Shown: in pieces, positions 26,153-35,603 of the stretch | How the letters are laid out: every line of letters starts with the position of its first letter | Numbering within the stretch: the stretch's first letter is position 1 | NCBI GenBank assembly: GCA_947478865.1 | Contig: CANJXF010000016.1 | Span: 1 to 64,000, forward strand | Length of the DNA: 64,000 nucleotides | Source of the DNA: Verrucomicrobiales bacterium | GTDB taxonomy: Bacteria > Verrucomicrobiota > Verrucomicrobiia > Limisphaerales > CANJXF01 | Direction of reading: 5' to 3' | Translations under genes and position numbers: made by a program | Notes under the pieces: model-generated | Seen by the model: the letters and a program-made list of their open reading frames with translations, nothing else | Database searches by the model: none | What the model was told of the DNA's origin: nothing

Positions 26153-27610
26153 ATGATTACTCAGGCATTGGAGCGAGTTGCAGAAATGATTTGGGAACTA
26201 CCCGTCGCCTACAAGGAAGGGATGCGCGTTCCGGCCCGGATCTATGCCACGGAAAAGCTGATCGAGCAGATGGATGAAACGGTTTACGAACAAATCAGCA
26301 ACGTCGCGACGCTTCCCGGAATCACAAAATATGCCTTCTGCATGCCCGACGGACATTCCGGGTATGGATTTCCCATCGGTGGTGTTGCGGCGATGGATAT
26401 CGAAAACGGAGGGGTCATTTCTCCCGGCGGCATTGGCTTCGACATCAATTGCGGCATGCGCCTTGTCACGACGAATCTCACCGAGGTCCAGGTGAGGCCC
26501 CGCATCAAGGACTTGGTGGAAAAACTTTTTCAGCGCGTGCCTGCCGGAGTGGGCAGCAAAGGATTCGTAAAGCTTTCCCGCGATGAATTTCGCAAAGTCA
26601 TCGAAGAAGGCGCGCGCTGGTGTGTCAGTCATGGATACGGCTGGAATGAAGACCTTCAGTTGACGGAGGAAGAGGGCTGCATCGAGGGCGCTGACGCATC
26701 GCTGGTGAGCGAGCGAGCCATCGACCGGGGCCTCGAACAAATCGGCACGCTCGGTTAAGGCAATCACTATCTCGAAGTCCAGGTCGTGCGGAAGGAGCAC
26801 GTTTACGACCCGGAGCTGGCTGCCGCGTTCGGGATCACGGTTCCAGACCAGGTTGTGGTGATGTTTCATTGTGGCAGCCGGGGTTTTGGTCACCAGGTAG
26901 CGACCGATTATCTGCAAGTTTTCCTGCGTGTCATGGAAAGCAAATACGGCATTCAAGTCCTGGATCGCGAGCTGGCCTGCGCTCCGTTTGATTCACCGGA
27001 AGGCCAGAATTATTTTTCCGCGATGAAGTGCGGGATCAACATGTCGTTCGCCAATCGGCAAGTCATCCTGCATCGCATTCGCGAAGTTTTCTCCCAGCTG
27101 TTCGGGAGCACCGCTGAAGAACTCGGGCTTCATATGGTCTATGACGTCGCGCATAACACCGCGAAATTGGAGCGGCACCTGGTCGATGGCGAAGAGCGAA
27201 AACTATTGGTGCATCGCAAAGGCGCCACGCGAGCGTTTGCACCCGGAATGGTTGGAGTGCCCGAAAAATATCAGCAGATCGGCCAGCCCGTTATCATTGG
27301 CGGCAGCATGGAAACCGGCTCCAACTTGCTCGTCGGCTTGCCCAGTGGCGATCAAACTTTTTTCTCCACGGCGCATGGGAGCGGCCGGACGATGAGCCGG
27401 ACCAAAGCGCGGCACCAATGGCAAGGCCGGGCGCTGCAGCACGACTTGGAGGCGCGCGGGATTTATGTCCACAGCACCTCCTGGGCGGGATTGGCCGAAG
27501 AAGCTGGCGGCGCTTACAAGGATATCGACGAGGTCATCCATGCTGCGGAAGTTGCCGGCCTTTGCCATCGCGTGGTTCGATTTACGCCCATAGGAAATAT
27601 CAAAGGTTAA
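26153..27610 (+). pseudogene. rtcB: RNA-splicing ligase RtcB with in-frame TAA at codon 202
   Basis: 485 codons spanning a full RtcB, which joins 2',3'-cyclic phosphate and 5'-OH RNA ends using GTP and Mn2+. Present: FDINCGMRLV (metal Cys), GVGSKG, then after the break NHYLEVQ (metal His), VVMFHCGSRGFGHQ, HNTAKLERH, HRKGATRAFAPG and FSTAHGSGR with the guanylylated His. At 26756-26758 the expected Ser codon of the SGNH motif reads TAA; the frame is otherwise uninterrupted, so one base change (TCA to TAA) explains it. Could be a true nonsense mutation, a base error or, less likely, readthrough. A downstream ATG at 26861 lacks the N-terminal metal site. Followed by a G3E GTPase and archease. Confidence 0.85.
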
Positions 27611-27674
27611 TGGAGGAGCCGATGTAACAGGCGCGGTTGAACGAGAAGACGCGGTGGCTACCAGGAAAATGGAA

Positions 27675-28577
27675 ATGCGCACACCTATCACCGTCATTAG
27701 CGGTCCGCTTGGCAGCGGCAAGACAACCCTGTTGCGCCATGTGCTCAATTGTGTGAACCGCAAACTCGCCATTATCATGAACGAATTCGGCGAGATCGCG
27801 ATCGACAGTAAAATTATCGAGGGAAAAAATATCCGCCTGGCGGAACTGGGCGGCGGATGCGTTTGCTGCTCGCTGATCGGCGAATTTGAAGCCGCCGTCA
27901 ACGAGATCATCGACACCGTTCAACCCGAAAACATCCTGCTCGAAACCACCGGCGTGGCTGAACCGGGCGCGCTCGTGTTCGACATTGAAAGAAATCTGCC
28001 ACGCGTCCGGCTGGACGGGGTCATCTCAGTCATGGATGCCGATGGGTTGTTGAGATTTCCATCCCTTGGGCAAACGACACGCTTGCAGATTGAAGCCGCT
28101 GATTTGCTTCTGCTGAACAAAGTCGATTTGGTGGCAACCGGTGATTTGCATTTCCTCGAGGAAAAACTGCGGTCCATCAATGAAACCGCCCCGCTGGTGC
28201 ATACGCGGCGTTGCGAAGTAGACGTTGATTTGCTTCTCGGGTTGGCGCAGCAAAAAGCAATCTCGCCGCCGCGTCACACGCATCAGCTCGAGTTTGAATC
28301 GTTCAGCTATGTTTCACCCGGGATTTTTGATCGGGAGCGCTTCGGGAAATTTGTCTATGGCCTCGGTCAAGAGGTTTACCGCGCGAAAGGCTTTGTTCAA
28401 TTTTCAGACGGAAATCAGCTGTTCAATTTCGTGAACGGGCGTTGGGATTTTGAGCCCTTCGATCATCACGGAACGGAATTGGTTTTCATCGGTAAACAGC
28501 TGGGCAACGTGAAAGAAACGATTCTTGGCCGGTTAAAGGCATGCGAGTGTGCTTTATCTCCTGAGCTGAAATCGTAA
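27675..28577 (+). CDS. G3E-family (CobW/COG0523) GTPase, probable metallochaperone
   Basis: 300 residues. Walker A GPLGSGKTTLLRHVL, the Zn/metal-binding GGGCVCCSL motif near residue 60, ETTGVAEPG (switch), LLLNKVDLV (NKxD) and the CobW C-terminal domain with KGFVQFSDGNQLFNFVNGRWDFE. Such GTPases insert metals into target enzymes. ATG 27675 has AGGA eight bases upstream; ATG 27669 and GTG 27654 are alternatives. The gene lies 64 bp after rtcB and 15 bp before archease, so RtcB, a metal-dependent ligase, is the obvious client (inference). Confidence 0.87.
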   Translation: MRTPITVISGPLGSGKTTLLRHVLNCVNRKLAIIMNEFGEIAIDSKIIEGKNIRLAELGGGCVCCSLIGEFEAAVNEIIDTVQPENILLETTGVAEPGALVFDIERNLPRVRLDGVISVMDADGLLRFPSLGQTTRLQIEAADLLLLNKVDLVATGDLHFLEEKLRSINETAPLVHTRRCEVDVDLLLGLAQQKAISPPRHTHQLEFESFSYVSPGIFDRERFGKFVYGLGQEVYRAKGFVQFSDGNQLFNFVNGRWDFEPFDHHGTELVFIGKQLGNVKETILGRLKACECALSPELKS

Positions 28578-28592
28578 ATCGCACGACGACTT

Positions 28593-29024
28593 ATGTCCTA
28601 CGAATTTCTGCCAGAAATCGCGATAGCCGACCAGGCCTTCCGCGCGTCCGGAAAAACTTTGGAAGAGGTGTTTGTTTCCGCAGGCGACGCCGTGACGAAC
28701 ACGATGATCGATGACCTTGGCGCGATTGAGCCGAAGAAGCGGCGGTCGCTTCACCTCGAAAACGCGGCGCTGGACCTGTTGCTCTTCGATTTCCTGCAAG
28801 AAATAATCTACCTCAAAGACAGCGAGCAATTATTGCTGCGGTTGGAACGGGCGCAAATTCGTGAAATCCACGGCAAGCACGTGTTCGATGGCGAACTTGC
28901 CGGAGAAAAACTCGATCCCGCTCGCCATTCGCAGCGGGTCGATGTCAAAGCGGTTACCTTGCACAGATTCAATCTGGAAAAAACTGCTGCGGGTTGGTCC
29001 GCAACTGTGATTCTGGATATTTAA
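28593..29024 (+). CDS. archease, RtcB co-factor protein
   Basis: 143 residues. Archease fold: MSYEFLPEIAIADQAFRASGKTLEEVFVSAGDAVTNTMID, LENAALDLLLFDFLQEIIYLKD and the ending FNLEKTAAGWSATVILDI with its terminal acidic residues. Archease accelerates RtcB guanylylation and turnover (established in archaea and human). The usual HTAD motif near residue 10 reads PEIAIAD, so a metal-binding Asp is kept (D12) while the His is absent; worth noting. Last gene of the rtcB operon. Confidence 0.87.
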   Translation: MSYEFLPEIAIADQAFRASGKTLEEVFVSAGDAVTNTMIDDLGAIEPKKRRSLHLENAALDLLLFDFLQEIIYLKDSEQLLLRLERAQIREIHGKHVFDGELAGEKLDPARHSQRVDVKAVTLHRFNLEKTAAGWSATVILDI

Positions 29025-29210
29025 TTCATCAGTCTTGAGGATAAAGAAGCGGTCGAATGGGCGATCTGATGGTGAGACGCAGCGAATGGACGATGTCCCT
29101 CCAGTTTCTCTTTTCTTTTGCAACCATTTAAAATATTCTCGCTGAAACACTTTGAAAAAATCGCATCGAATGAACTGTTCTGACTGCAATTGCCTACCAA
29201 TTTTTTCGTG

Positions 29211-32200
29211 ATGAACCACTCTAACCTCCGGCGGCTTTGCCAATCTCTTACGTTCATAACTGCGTCCGCCTTGACTTGCGCCGCAGCGGATTTCGAAAAG
29301 GAAATCCACCCGGTTCTCAAGGAATTCTGCCTCGGCTGCCATTCCACCCAGAAACATAAAGGCGATCTTGACCTTGAACGTTTCGTTTCGCTCCAGGAGG
29401 TGATGAAGCATCCCAAAGTCTGGCAGGGAGTGGTTGAGCAGCTTTCCCTCGGCGAAATGCCTCCCAAAGAGAAGCCGCAACCGTCCGATTCCCAGCGGGA
29501 ACACTTGCTGGATTGGGCCAACGGAATGCTGGATGAGGTCGCGCTGCTGCGAAGGGGCGACCCCGGACCGGTGGTGCTGCGCCGCCTTTCCAACGCGGAA
29601 TACACCTACACCATTCGTGATTTGACCGGCGTGGAATCGCTCGCGCCGGCGAAAGAATTTCCAGCCGATTCCGCCTCGGGAGAAGGATTCATGAACGTCG
29701 GTAATTCGCTCGTGATGTCTCCATCGCTGCTGACGAAATATCTCGATGCCGCCAAAGATGTGAGCAGCCATGCCGTTCTCTTGCCGGATGGAATCGCATT
29801 CTCGCCGAGCACGTCGCAGCGCGACTGGACCGAGGAAAAGCTCGCGGCGATTCGCGGATTCTATGCCCGATTCACGGAGACCGGCGGCGGGAGCGCGGTG
29901 AATCTTCAAGGAATCCAGTTCGACACGAAAGACGGCGGCATCTTGCCGCTCGCCAAATACTTGGCTGCTACGCTCAACGAGCGCGATGCGCTTAAATCCA
30001 ATCAGAAATCCATCGCTGACGTCGCACGCGTGGCGGGGTTGAATGCGAAATATCTCGGGACGTTGTGGAGCGCGCTGAACGGCACGAACGCGTCACTCGT
30101 GCTCGACCAGGTGCGAGTGCAATGGCGTGCGGCGAAACCGGGCGAGGCCGATGGGTTGACCAAGAGTATTGCCCAATGGCAGCAGGCGCTGTGGCGCTTT
30201 ACCACGGTCGGCCATATCGGCAAACGCGACGGTCCGAAAGCGTGGCAGGTTCCGGTGGTGCCGCTGGCCGAGGCGCGCGAAGTCCGCTTGAAGATTCCCG
30301 CTCCGGCGGCGGGGCAGGACGCAATGATTTATCTCTCGTCCACGGACGGCGGCGACGGAAATCAAAGTGATATCGCTGAGTGGGGGAATCCGCGATTGGT
30401 TGCGGCTGGCCGGCCCGATTTGCCCTTGCGCGACGTGCGCGCCGCAGTGACGGCACTGGCGATGCATCGCGAAAAAGTGGTTTCTACCGCAGCCAAATGT
30501 CTGGCTGCGGCAGCAGAAATCAGTGGCGCGGCGGACAAAAGTGCAGTGGCGCAACTCGCGCAAAAACATGGAGTGGAACCGGCACTGCTGACGGCGTGGC
30601 TGGATTATCTCGGAATCGGCAGCGGTGAAGCACGGATTGAATCGCACATCACCACAAAACTGGAGAGTGCGCAGAATTATGATTTTATCAAAGGATGGAC
30701 GGGTGCGGATGCATTGAGCGTTCTGGCGAATTCTTCCGATCAATCAGTGCGTGTGCCGGGCACGATGAAGCCTCACGGCATCGCGGCGCATCCTTCGCCA
30801 AAGCAGCGCGTGATCATGGGCTGGCGCAGCCCGGCGGCCGCAACGTTGCGCATCGACGGCGCGGTTCAACACGCGCATCCCGAGTGCGGCAACGGCGTAA
30901 CCTGGACATTGGAAGTGCGTCGGGGCAATTCACGGCAGCGGCTTGCCGCAGGCACGGCCCAGGGAGCCAAAGAAGTTAAATTTGGCCCCGTTGAAAACGT
31001 TGTGGTAAAGCCCGGCGATGTCGTCTCGATCGCCATCGGGCCGCGGGATGGCAATCACAGTTGCGATCTGACTGCGGTTGATTTGAATCTCACAGACGGA
31101 ACGCGCGCCTGGAATCTCGCAAAAGATGTTTCGCCGAATATTCTCGCGGGGAATCCGCACGCCGACAGCCTGGGCAACGCGGGCGTTTGGCATTTTTACA
31201 GCGAACCGGACAACGGCGGTGGTCCGGAAACGGTTCTGCCCCCGGGCTCGCTCCTTGTGAAATGGCAATCTGCTGCGAGCGCCCAGGAGAAGGATCGCCT
31301 TGCCGCGGACATTCAAAAACTGCTGGCTGGCGGCGCGACCAACGTGGTCAAAGATGCGCCCGATGCGCTGCTTTATCGCGAGCTGACCTCGATGAATGGC
31401 AAGTTGTTCTCGCGAGTTGTTGCCAGTGTTTTAGCCTCGGCTCAACCGAAGGAAGCGCCCGCTAACAAAGCCGCGAACGCCGCCATTTTGCAAAGCCCCA
31501 AGAACAACTCGGTCGGGATCCTCGCGCGCGCTGGAAAAGAGCCGGCTCCCATCGCGTGGGGAATTGATCCGGCGCTGTTCGGCAAATTGCCCGACGGTTC
31601 CAAGGGTAATTCAAACAGCTTGTGCGTTCGCGCACCGTCCGTCATCGAAGTCCGTTTGCCAGCGGAACTCGTGGAAGGTTGCGAGTTTGTTGCGACCGCT
31701 GCGTTGGAGAAAAGACTTGGCCACGAAGGCAGCGTGCAGATGCAGGTGTTGGCGACAAAACCGGTTGCGACATCGGGCCTCACGGCTGGTGGCGTGAAAA
31801 CGCAGGGCGGCAAAGGCACATGGTCTGACGGGGAACGCCCAGTGGTTTCGGATTCGCCGATTCTCGTGAACAATGACAGCGCGTCGCGCAAGCGCATCGA
31901 GGCCGCGCTCGACGAGTTTCGCCAGCTTTTTCCCGCCGCGCTTTGCTACACGAAGATTGTGCCTGTCGATGAAGTGGTCACGCTGACGCTGAATTATCGC
32001 GAAGACGACCACTTGCGTCGTTTGTTGCTCGACGATCAGCAGACGGCCGAATTGGAGCGTCTCTGGGCGGAGCTGCATTTCGTTGGTCAGGATGCGCTGA
32101 AACTGGTCGATGCCTTCGAGCAGCTCTGGCAATTCGCCACTCAGGACGCGGACCCGAGCGCGTTCACGCCCATGCGCGAGCCGATCAAGCAGCGCGCCGA

Positions 32201-33497
32201 AGAGTTCAAAAAGCTGGTTGTCGACACGCAGCCGCAGCATCTGAAGGCCGTTCTGAAATTTGCGGAGAACGCTTATCGGCGCTCGCTGGAGGAAGGGGAG
32301 AAAAAGGAATTGCGCGCGCTCTATCAAAAAATGCGCGATGAAGAAATCCCGCACGAGCAAGCGATTCGTCTCACGCTGGCTCGCGTCCTGGTGGCTCCGG
32401 CGTTTTTGTATCGCGCCGAAAAACCGGGCTCCGGCGACAAGCCTGGCCCGGTGAACGATTGGGAATTGGCCACGCGGTTGAGCTATTTTCTGTGGTCATC
32501 CGTGCCGGACGACGAGTTGCGTCGCCTCGCTATCGCCGGAAAATTGCACGAGCCCGATGTCCTGGCCGCACAGACGCGTCGCATGATCCGCGACCCGCGC
32601 GTGCGCCGTCTCGCGACCGAGTTTGCCTGCGCGTGGCTGCACATTTACGACTTCGATGAATTGGGCGAAAAGAGCGAACGCCATTTTCCAACCTTCACGG
32701 CTTTGCGCGGCTCGATGTACGAAGAGACGATCCGGTTTTTCACCGATTTTTTCCAGCGCGACGACTCGGTGCTGAACATTCTCGACGCCGATTACACATT
32801 TTTGAACGGCGGCCTCGCCAAACATTACGGCATCACGAACGTGAAGTTTGAAGGCACCAATGACTGGCAACGGGTCGAAGGCGTGAAGAAATTTTCGCGC
32901 GGCGGCATTCTCGGCCAGGCGACCACGCTCGCGAAACAATCCGGTGCTTCGCGCACGAGCCCGATTCTCCGTGGTAACTGGGTTGGCGAAGTTCTGCTCG
33001 GCGAAAAACTGCCGCGCCCGCCGAAAGACGTGCCTCGTTTGCCCGAGGACGAGGCGACCGAAACGTTGACCGTCCGCCAACTGACGGAAAAACACAGCAC
33101 CGATCCTAAGTGCTACGGCTGCCATCGCCGGATCGATGGATATGGGTTTTCGCTGGAAGGATTCGATGCCATCGGCCGCCGGCGCGATCGTGATCTGGGC
33201 GATCGGCCCATCGACACGCACGCCAAAGTCATGGACGGCACGGAAATCGAAGGCCTCGACGGATTGCGAAATTATCTGCTGACAAAACGGCGCGATGTAT
33301 TCGTGAAACAGTTTTGCCGCAAGCTGCTCGGCTATTCGCTCGGCCGCGGCGTGATGCTTTCGGATGGCCCGTTGATTTCCGAGATGCGCGACCAACTCAA
33401 GTCACACGACTATCATATCAGCGCCGCCCTTGACGTGCTGGTGCGGAGCCAGCAATTCCGCCAGATTCGGGGGAAGGAGATGGCCTTTGAGGAATGA
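29211..33497 (+). CDS. very large DUF1592/DUF1588/DUF1587/DUF1585 protein with planctomycete-type cytochrome c domain
   Basis: 1428 residues, far larger than the ~800 usual. Order: signal peptide (ITASALTCAAA); PSCyt1 haem motif CLGCH near residue 40; DUF1587 with RRLSNAEYTYTIRDLTG around 130; an unassigned block of about 800 residues; DUF1595-like AYRRSLEEGEKKELRALY near 1020; DUF1592 with LATRLSYFLWSSVPDDEL and FLNGGLAKHYGI; DUF1588 with RGGILGQATTLAKQSGASRTSP and a second haem motif CYGCH near 1300; DUF1585 at the end. Exported, possibly electron-transferring. Partner of the DUF1552 gene 93 bp downstream. Start ATG 29211 rather than a TTG upstream. Confidence 0.88.
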   Translation: MNHSNLRRLCQSLTFITASALTCAAADFEKEIHPVLKEFCLGCHSTQKHKGDLDLERFVSLQEVMKHPKVWQGVVEQLSLGEMPPKEKPQPSDSQREHLLDWANGMLDEVALLRRGDPGPVVLRRLSNAEYTYTIRDLTGVESLAPAKEFPADSASGEGFMNVGNSLVMSPSLLTKYLDAAKDVSSHAVLLPDGIAFSPSTSQRDWTEEKLAAIRGFYARFTETGGGSAVNLQGIQFDTKDGGILPLAKYLAATLNERDALKSNQKSIADVARVAGLNAKYLGTLWSALNGTNASLVLDQVRVQWRAAKPGEADGLTKSIAQWQQALWRFTTVGHIGKRDGPKAWQVPVVPLAEAREVRLKIPAPAAGQDAMIYLSSTDGGDGNQSDIAEWGNPRLVAAGRPDLPLRDVRAAVTALAMHREKVVSTAAKCLAAAAEISGAADKSAVAQLAQKHGVEPALLTAWLDYLGIGSGEARIESHITTKLESAQNYDFIKGWTGADALSVLANSSDQSVRVPGTMKPHGIAAHPSPKQRVIMGWRSPAAATLRIDGAVQHAHPECGNGVTWTLEVRRGNSRQRLAAGTAQGAKEVKFGPVENVVVKPGDVVSIAIGPRDGNHSCDLTAVDLNLTDGTRAWNLAKDVSPNILAGNPHADSLGNAGVWHFYSEPDNGGGPETVLPPGSLLVKWQSAASAQEKDRLAADIQKLLAGGATNVVKDAPDALLYRELTSMNGKLFSRVVASVLASAQPKEAPANKAANAAILQSPKNNSVGILARAGKEPAPIAWGIDPALFGKLPDGSKGNSNSLCVRAPSVIEVRLPAELVEGCEFVATAALEKRLGHEGSVQMQVLATKPVATSGLTAGGVKTQGGKGTWSDGERPVVSDSPILVNNDSASRKRIEAALDEFRQLFPAALCYTKIVPVDEVVTLTLNYREDDHLRRLLLDDQQTAELERLWAELHFVGQDALKLVDAFEQLWQFATQDADPSAFTPMREPIKQRAEEFKKLVVDTQPQHLKAVLKFAENAYRRSLEEGEKKELRALYQKMRDEEIPHEQAIRLTLARVLVAPAFLYRAEKPGSGDKPGPVNDWELATRLSYFLWSSVPDDELRRLAIAGKLHEPDVLAAQTRRMIRDPRVRRLATEFACAWLHIYDFDELGEKSERHFPTFTALRGSMYEETIRFFTDFFQRDDSVLNILDADYTFLNGGLAKHYGITNVKFEGTNDWQRVEGVKKFSRGGILGQATTLAKQSGASRTSPILRGNWVGEVLLGEKLPRPPKDVPRLPEDEATETLTVRQLTEKHSTDPKCYGCHRRIDGYGFSLEGFDAIGRRRDRDLGDRPIDTHAKVMDGTEIEGLDGLRNYLLTKRRDVFVKQFCRKLLGYSLGRGVMLSDGPLISEMRDQLKSHDYHISAALDVLVRSQQFRQIRGKEMAFEE

Positions 33498-33590
33498 GTC
33501 AGGTTGTGAATCAAATCCAATGAACAAATCAACCGCATTTCTCCATTTCGCGCGCCGTTTTATTGTGCTAATGAATAATCAATCAATCCT

Positions 33591-34898
33591 ATGACCACAC
33601 ACAAATTCTCCCGACGCACATTCCTCCGCGGAGTCGGCGTCACGATGGCCCTGCCGTGGATGGAATCGCTCACCGTGTGGGGCGACACGCCGCCTGCGGG
33701 CGTCAAGCCTGCCAGCGAAGCGCCGGTGCGGCTCGCGGTTTTATTTTCCGGCAACGGTTTTCATTCCAAAGAGTGGTGGGCCAAAGGCGAGGGGAAACAA
33801 ATGGAGTTGGGCAAAGTGTTGGCGCCGCTCAATGATTTTCGCGAAAAGACCCTGTTCATCCGCGGCCTCTACAACGAGGAAGCGCAGAAGGGCAATATTC
33901 ATAGCTCGCAAACCGGCAACCTCCTCTCGGGCGCTCCGCTGGCGTCCGGCGGCGAGATTCGATCCGGAACCAGCATCGACCAATTGGTCGCCCAGCGTTA
34001 TGGGAATTCAACCAAAGTTCCCAGCCTCGTGCTTGGGTGCGAGAAATCAAATCCATCGGTCCACAAAAATTATTCGATGCTCTACAGCTCGCATATTTCC
34101 TGGAGTTCGCCGACCACGCCGACGCCGCTGGAGATTTATCCTGCCCTGGCATTCGACCGGTTGTTCAAGGATGTGGTGAGCAAAGGCGACAAGAGCGTGC
34201 TTGATGCGGTGTTGTCCGACGCAAAAGACCTGCGCCGCCACATCAGCGCCAATGACCAGCGCAAGCTCGATGAATATCTCGATTCCGTGCGCGACGTGGA
34301 ACAACGCATCGAAAACGCCGGGCAAAAAGGTGAGTTGCAAGGCTGGCGGCCGACCTTGAGCGCTCCAAACATCCCGCGCCCCGCTGATGGCATTCCGCAG
34401 GACATCGGCGAGCACATGCGCCTGATGTGCGACATCCTTGTGCTCGGTTTCCAAACCGACACAACCCGTGTCACGACGCTCAAGCTGAACAACGACCACA
34501 GCTCGCTGCGCTTCCCGAACCTCGGGGTGGATTACATGATTCATCACCTGCTTTCGCACAGCGACTCGGCGGATTGGCTCAAGGTAAATCAGTTTTTCCT
34601 CGAACAAGTCGGCTACATTGCGCGCAAGCTCGACGCTATCCAGGAAGGCCCTCGCACGCTGCTCGACAACACCATGCTGATGTATTGCTCTTCCATGTTA
34701 AATGGCAACCACGATGCGTCCCAACTTCCCGTCGTATTGATCGGTGGCGCGGGCGGACGGCTCAAGGGCGGCCGAGTCCTGGACTACAAAGAAAAACCCG
34801 AGCGCCAGCTTTGCCGGCTCTACCTCTCGATGATGGACAAAATGAACCTGCGCCTGCCGAAATTTGGCGATGCTTCCAAGCCTCTTGAGGAGGTTTGA
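33591..34898 (+). CDS. DUF1552 protein, Tat-exported
   Basis: 435 residues. Tat signal: SRRTFLRGVGVTMALPWMES. Body: VRLAVLFSGNGFHSKEWW, GNIHSSQTGNLLSGAP, PSLVLGCEKSNPSVHKNYSMLYSSHISW, LDEYLDSVRDVEQRI, and a late MLMYCSSMLNGNHDASQLPVVLIGG region resembling sulfatase/phosphatase-like folds. DUF1552 and DUF1592 proteins almost always occur as a pair in Planctomycetes and Verrucomicrobia, as here. Molecular function unknown. Confidence 0.9.
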   Translation: MTTHKFSRRTFLRGVGVTMALPWMESLTVWGDTPPAGVKPASEAPVRLAVLFSGNGFHSKEWWAKGEGKQMELGKVLAPLNDFREKTLFIRGLYNEEAQKGNIHSSQTGNLLSGAPLASGGEIRSGTSIDQLVAQRYGNSTKVPSLVLGCEKSNPSVHKNYSMLYSSHISWSSPTTPTPLEIYPALAFDRLFKDVVSKGDKSVLDAVLSDAKDLRRHISANDQRKLDEYLDSVRDVEQRIENAGQKGELQGWRPTLSAPNIPRPADGIPQDIGEHMRLMCDILVLGFQTDTTRVTTLKLNNDHSSLRFPNLGVDYMIHHLLSHSDSADWLKVNQFFLEQVGYIARKLDAIQEGPRTLLDNTMLMYCSSMLNGNHDASQLPVVLIGGAGGRLKGGRVLDYKEKPERQLCRLYLSMMDKMNLRLPKFGDASKPLEEV

Positions 34899-34901
34899 GT
34901 T

Positions 34902-34921
34902 GCAGGGCAATTGGCCCTGCA
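34902..34921 (+). terminator. stem-loop after DUF1552, possible terminator
   Basis: Perfect 8-bp inverted repeat TGCAGGGC / GCCCTGCA around AATTG, directly after the stop codon at 34898. No T-tract follows, so it may be a processing or REP-like element rather than an intrinsic terminator. Confidence 0.4.
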
Positions 34922-35134
34922 TCGATTAGGCAGGCAGCCATTTTGCGAGTGTAGGGATGTGCCTTCCGTCCGATCCCATAATTCCTCAACTACGGCTCGC
35001 GCTGTGTTCAGAAGCAATCTCCGTTGGGGTTGAAAACATTTTGGGCGCATGACCCAGGCCAGGCTAGCAGGCTCGCCAACGATGGGCTGATGGATGGAAT
35101 CACTTTGGGATTCTTGGACGGGAGCGGTCACACG

Positions 35135-35156
35135 CCGAGGGTGCGGGTTTGGTGCA
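35135..35156 (-). repeat. 22-bp direct repeat of the hsdS tail, copy 1
   Basis: Exact match to 35646-35667, read on the minus strand as part of a codon string LHQTRTLG. The other copy is inside the hsdS 3' end. Together they flank the DUF1294 gene, so the gene may have been inserted by recombination or the hsdS tail was duplicated. Confidence 0.75.
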
Positions 35157-35213
35157 GATGTATCCGCCACGCCAGATTCTGCCTGGTGAACCCGGTTTGC
35201 TTCATTAATCCAG

Positions 35214-35603
35214 TCATCGTCGGTGGTCCGAGTGCCGCTCGATATAGCTCACCGCGACGTTTGTGTAGCGCCAGTTTTGAAATGAATCGTAGGCCACAAA
35301 CTGGTAGGCCAGCACGATGAACCAAAACACCACTTGATAATTGCGCTTGGAGCATTTGTGGCGCAAGCGGCGTTGCGCGAGATACGCTCCAGGCCAGCCA
35401 CCCAACAACTCCAGCAGATGCAACTGCGCCTCTGGTATGCGCCACAAGCCTTCTTCGGCCCGCCGTTTGTCCACGGCATAAACCCAATAGGCCACCGCAC
35501 TGACGACGAAGGCGTAAATTCCCAGCCATTGATAATCCGGCCCGAGTCGCTGCACGGCGTAAACCGGCAAAGCCAGGAATATAGTGACAACCAGGAGGCT
35601 CAT
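35214..35603 (-). CDS. DUF1294 family membrane protein
   Basis: 129 residues. Two to four membrane segments: MSLLVVTIFLALPVYAV, LGIYAFVVSAVAYWVYAVDK and YQVVFWFIVLAYQFV. The central motif AVDKRRAEEGLWRIPEAQLHLLELLGGWPGA...QRRLRHKCSK is the DUF1294 signature (DK-x3-A...RIPE...LGG-P-A...RHK). The start ATG overlaps the hsdS TGA as ATGA, so translation is probably coupled to the hsdS fragment. Function unknown; chance passenger of the RM locus, between two 22-bp repeats. Confidence 0.85.
   Translation of the reverse strand: MSLLVVTIFLALPVYAVQRLGPDYQWLGIYAFVVSAVAYWVYAVDKRRAEEGLWRIPEAQLHLLELLGGWPGAYLAQRRLRHKCSKRNYQVVFWFIVLAYQFVAYDSFQNWRYTNVAVSYIERHSDHRR

Larger units (their letters stand above)
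34899..35213. other. intergenic, with one hairpin and one hsdS-tail repeat
   Basis: 315 bp with no gene. Holds a perfect stem-loop just after DUF1552 (34902-34921) and, at 35135-35156, a 22-bp exact copy of the hsdS 3'-terminal region. Both are annotated separately. Nothing else found. Confidence 0.5.
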
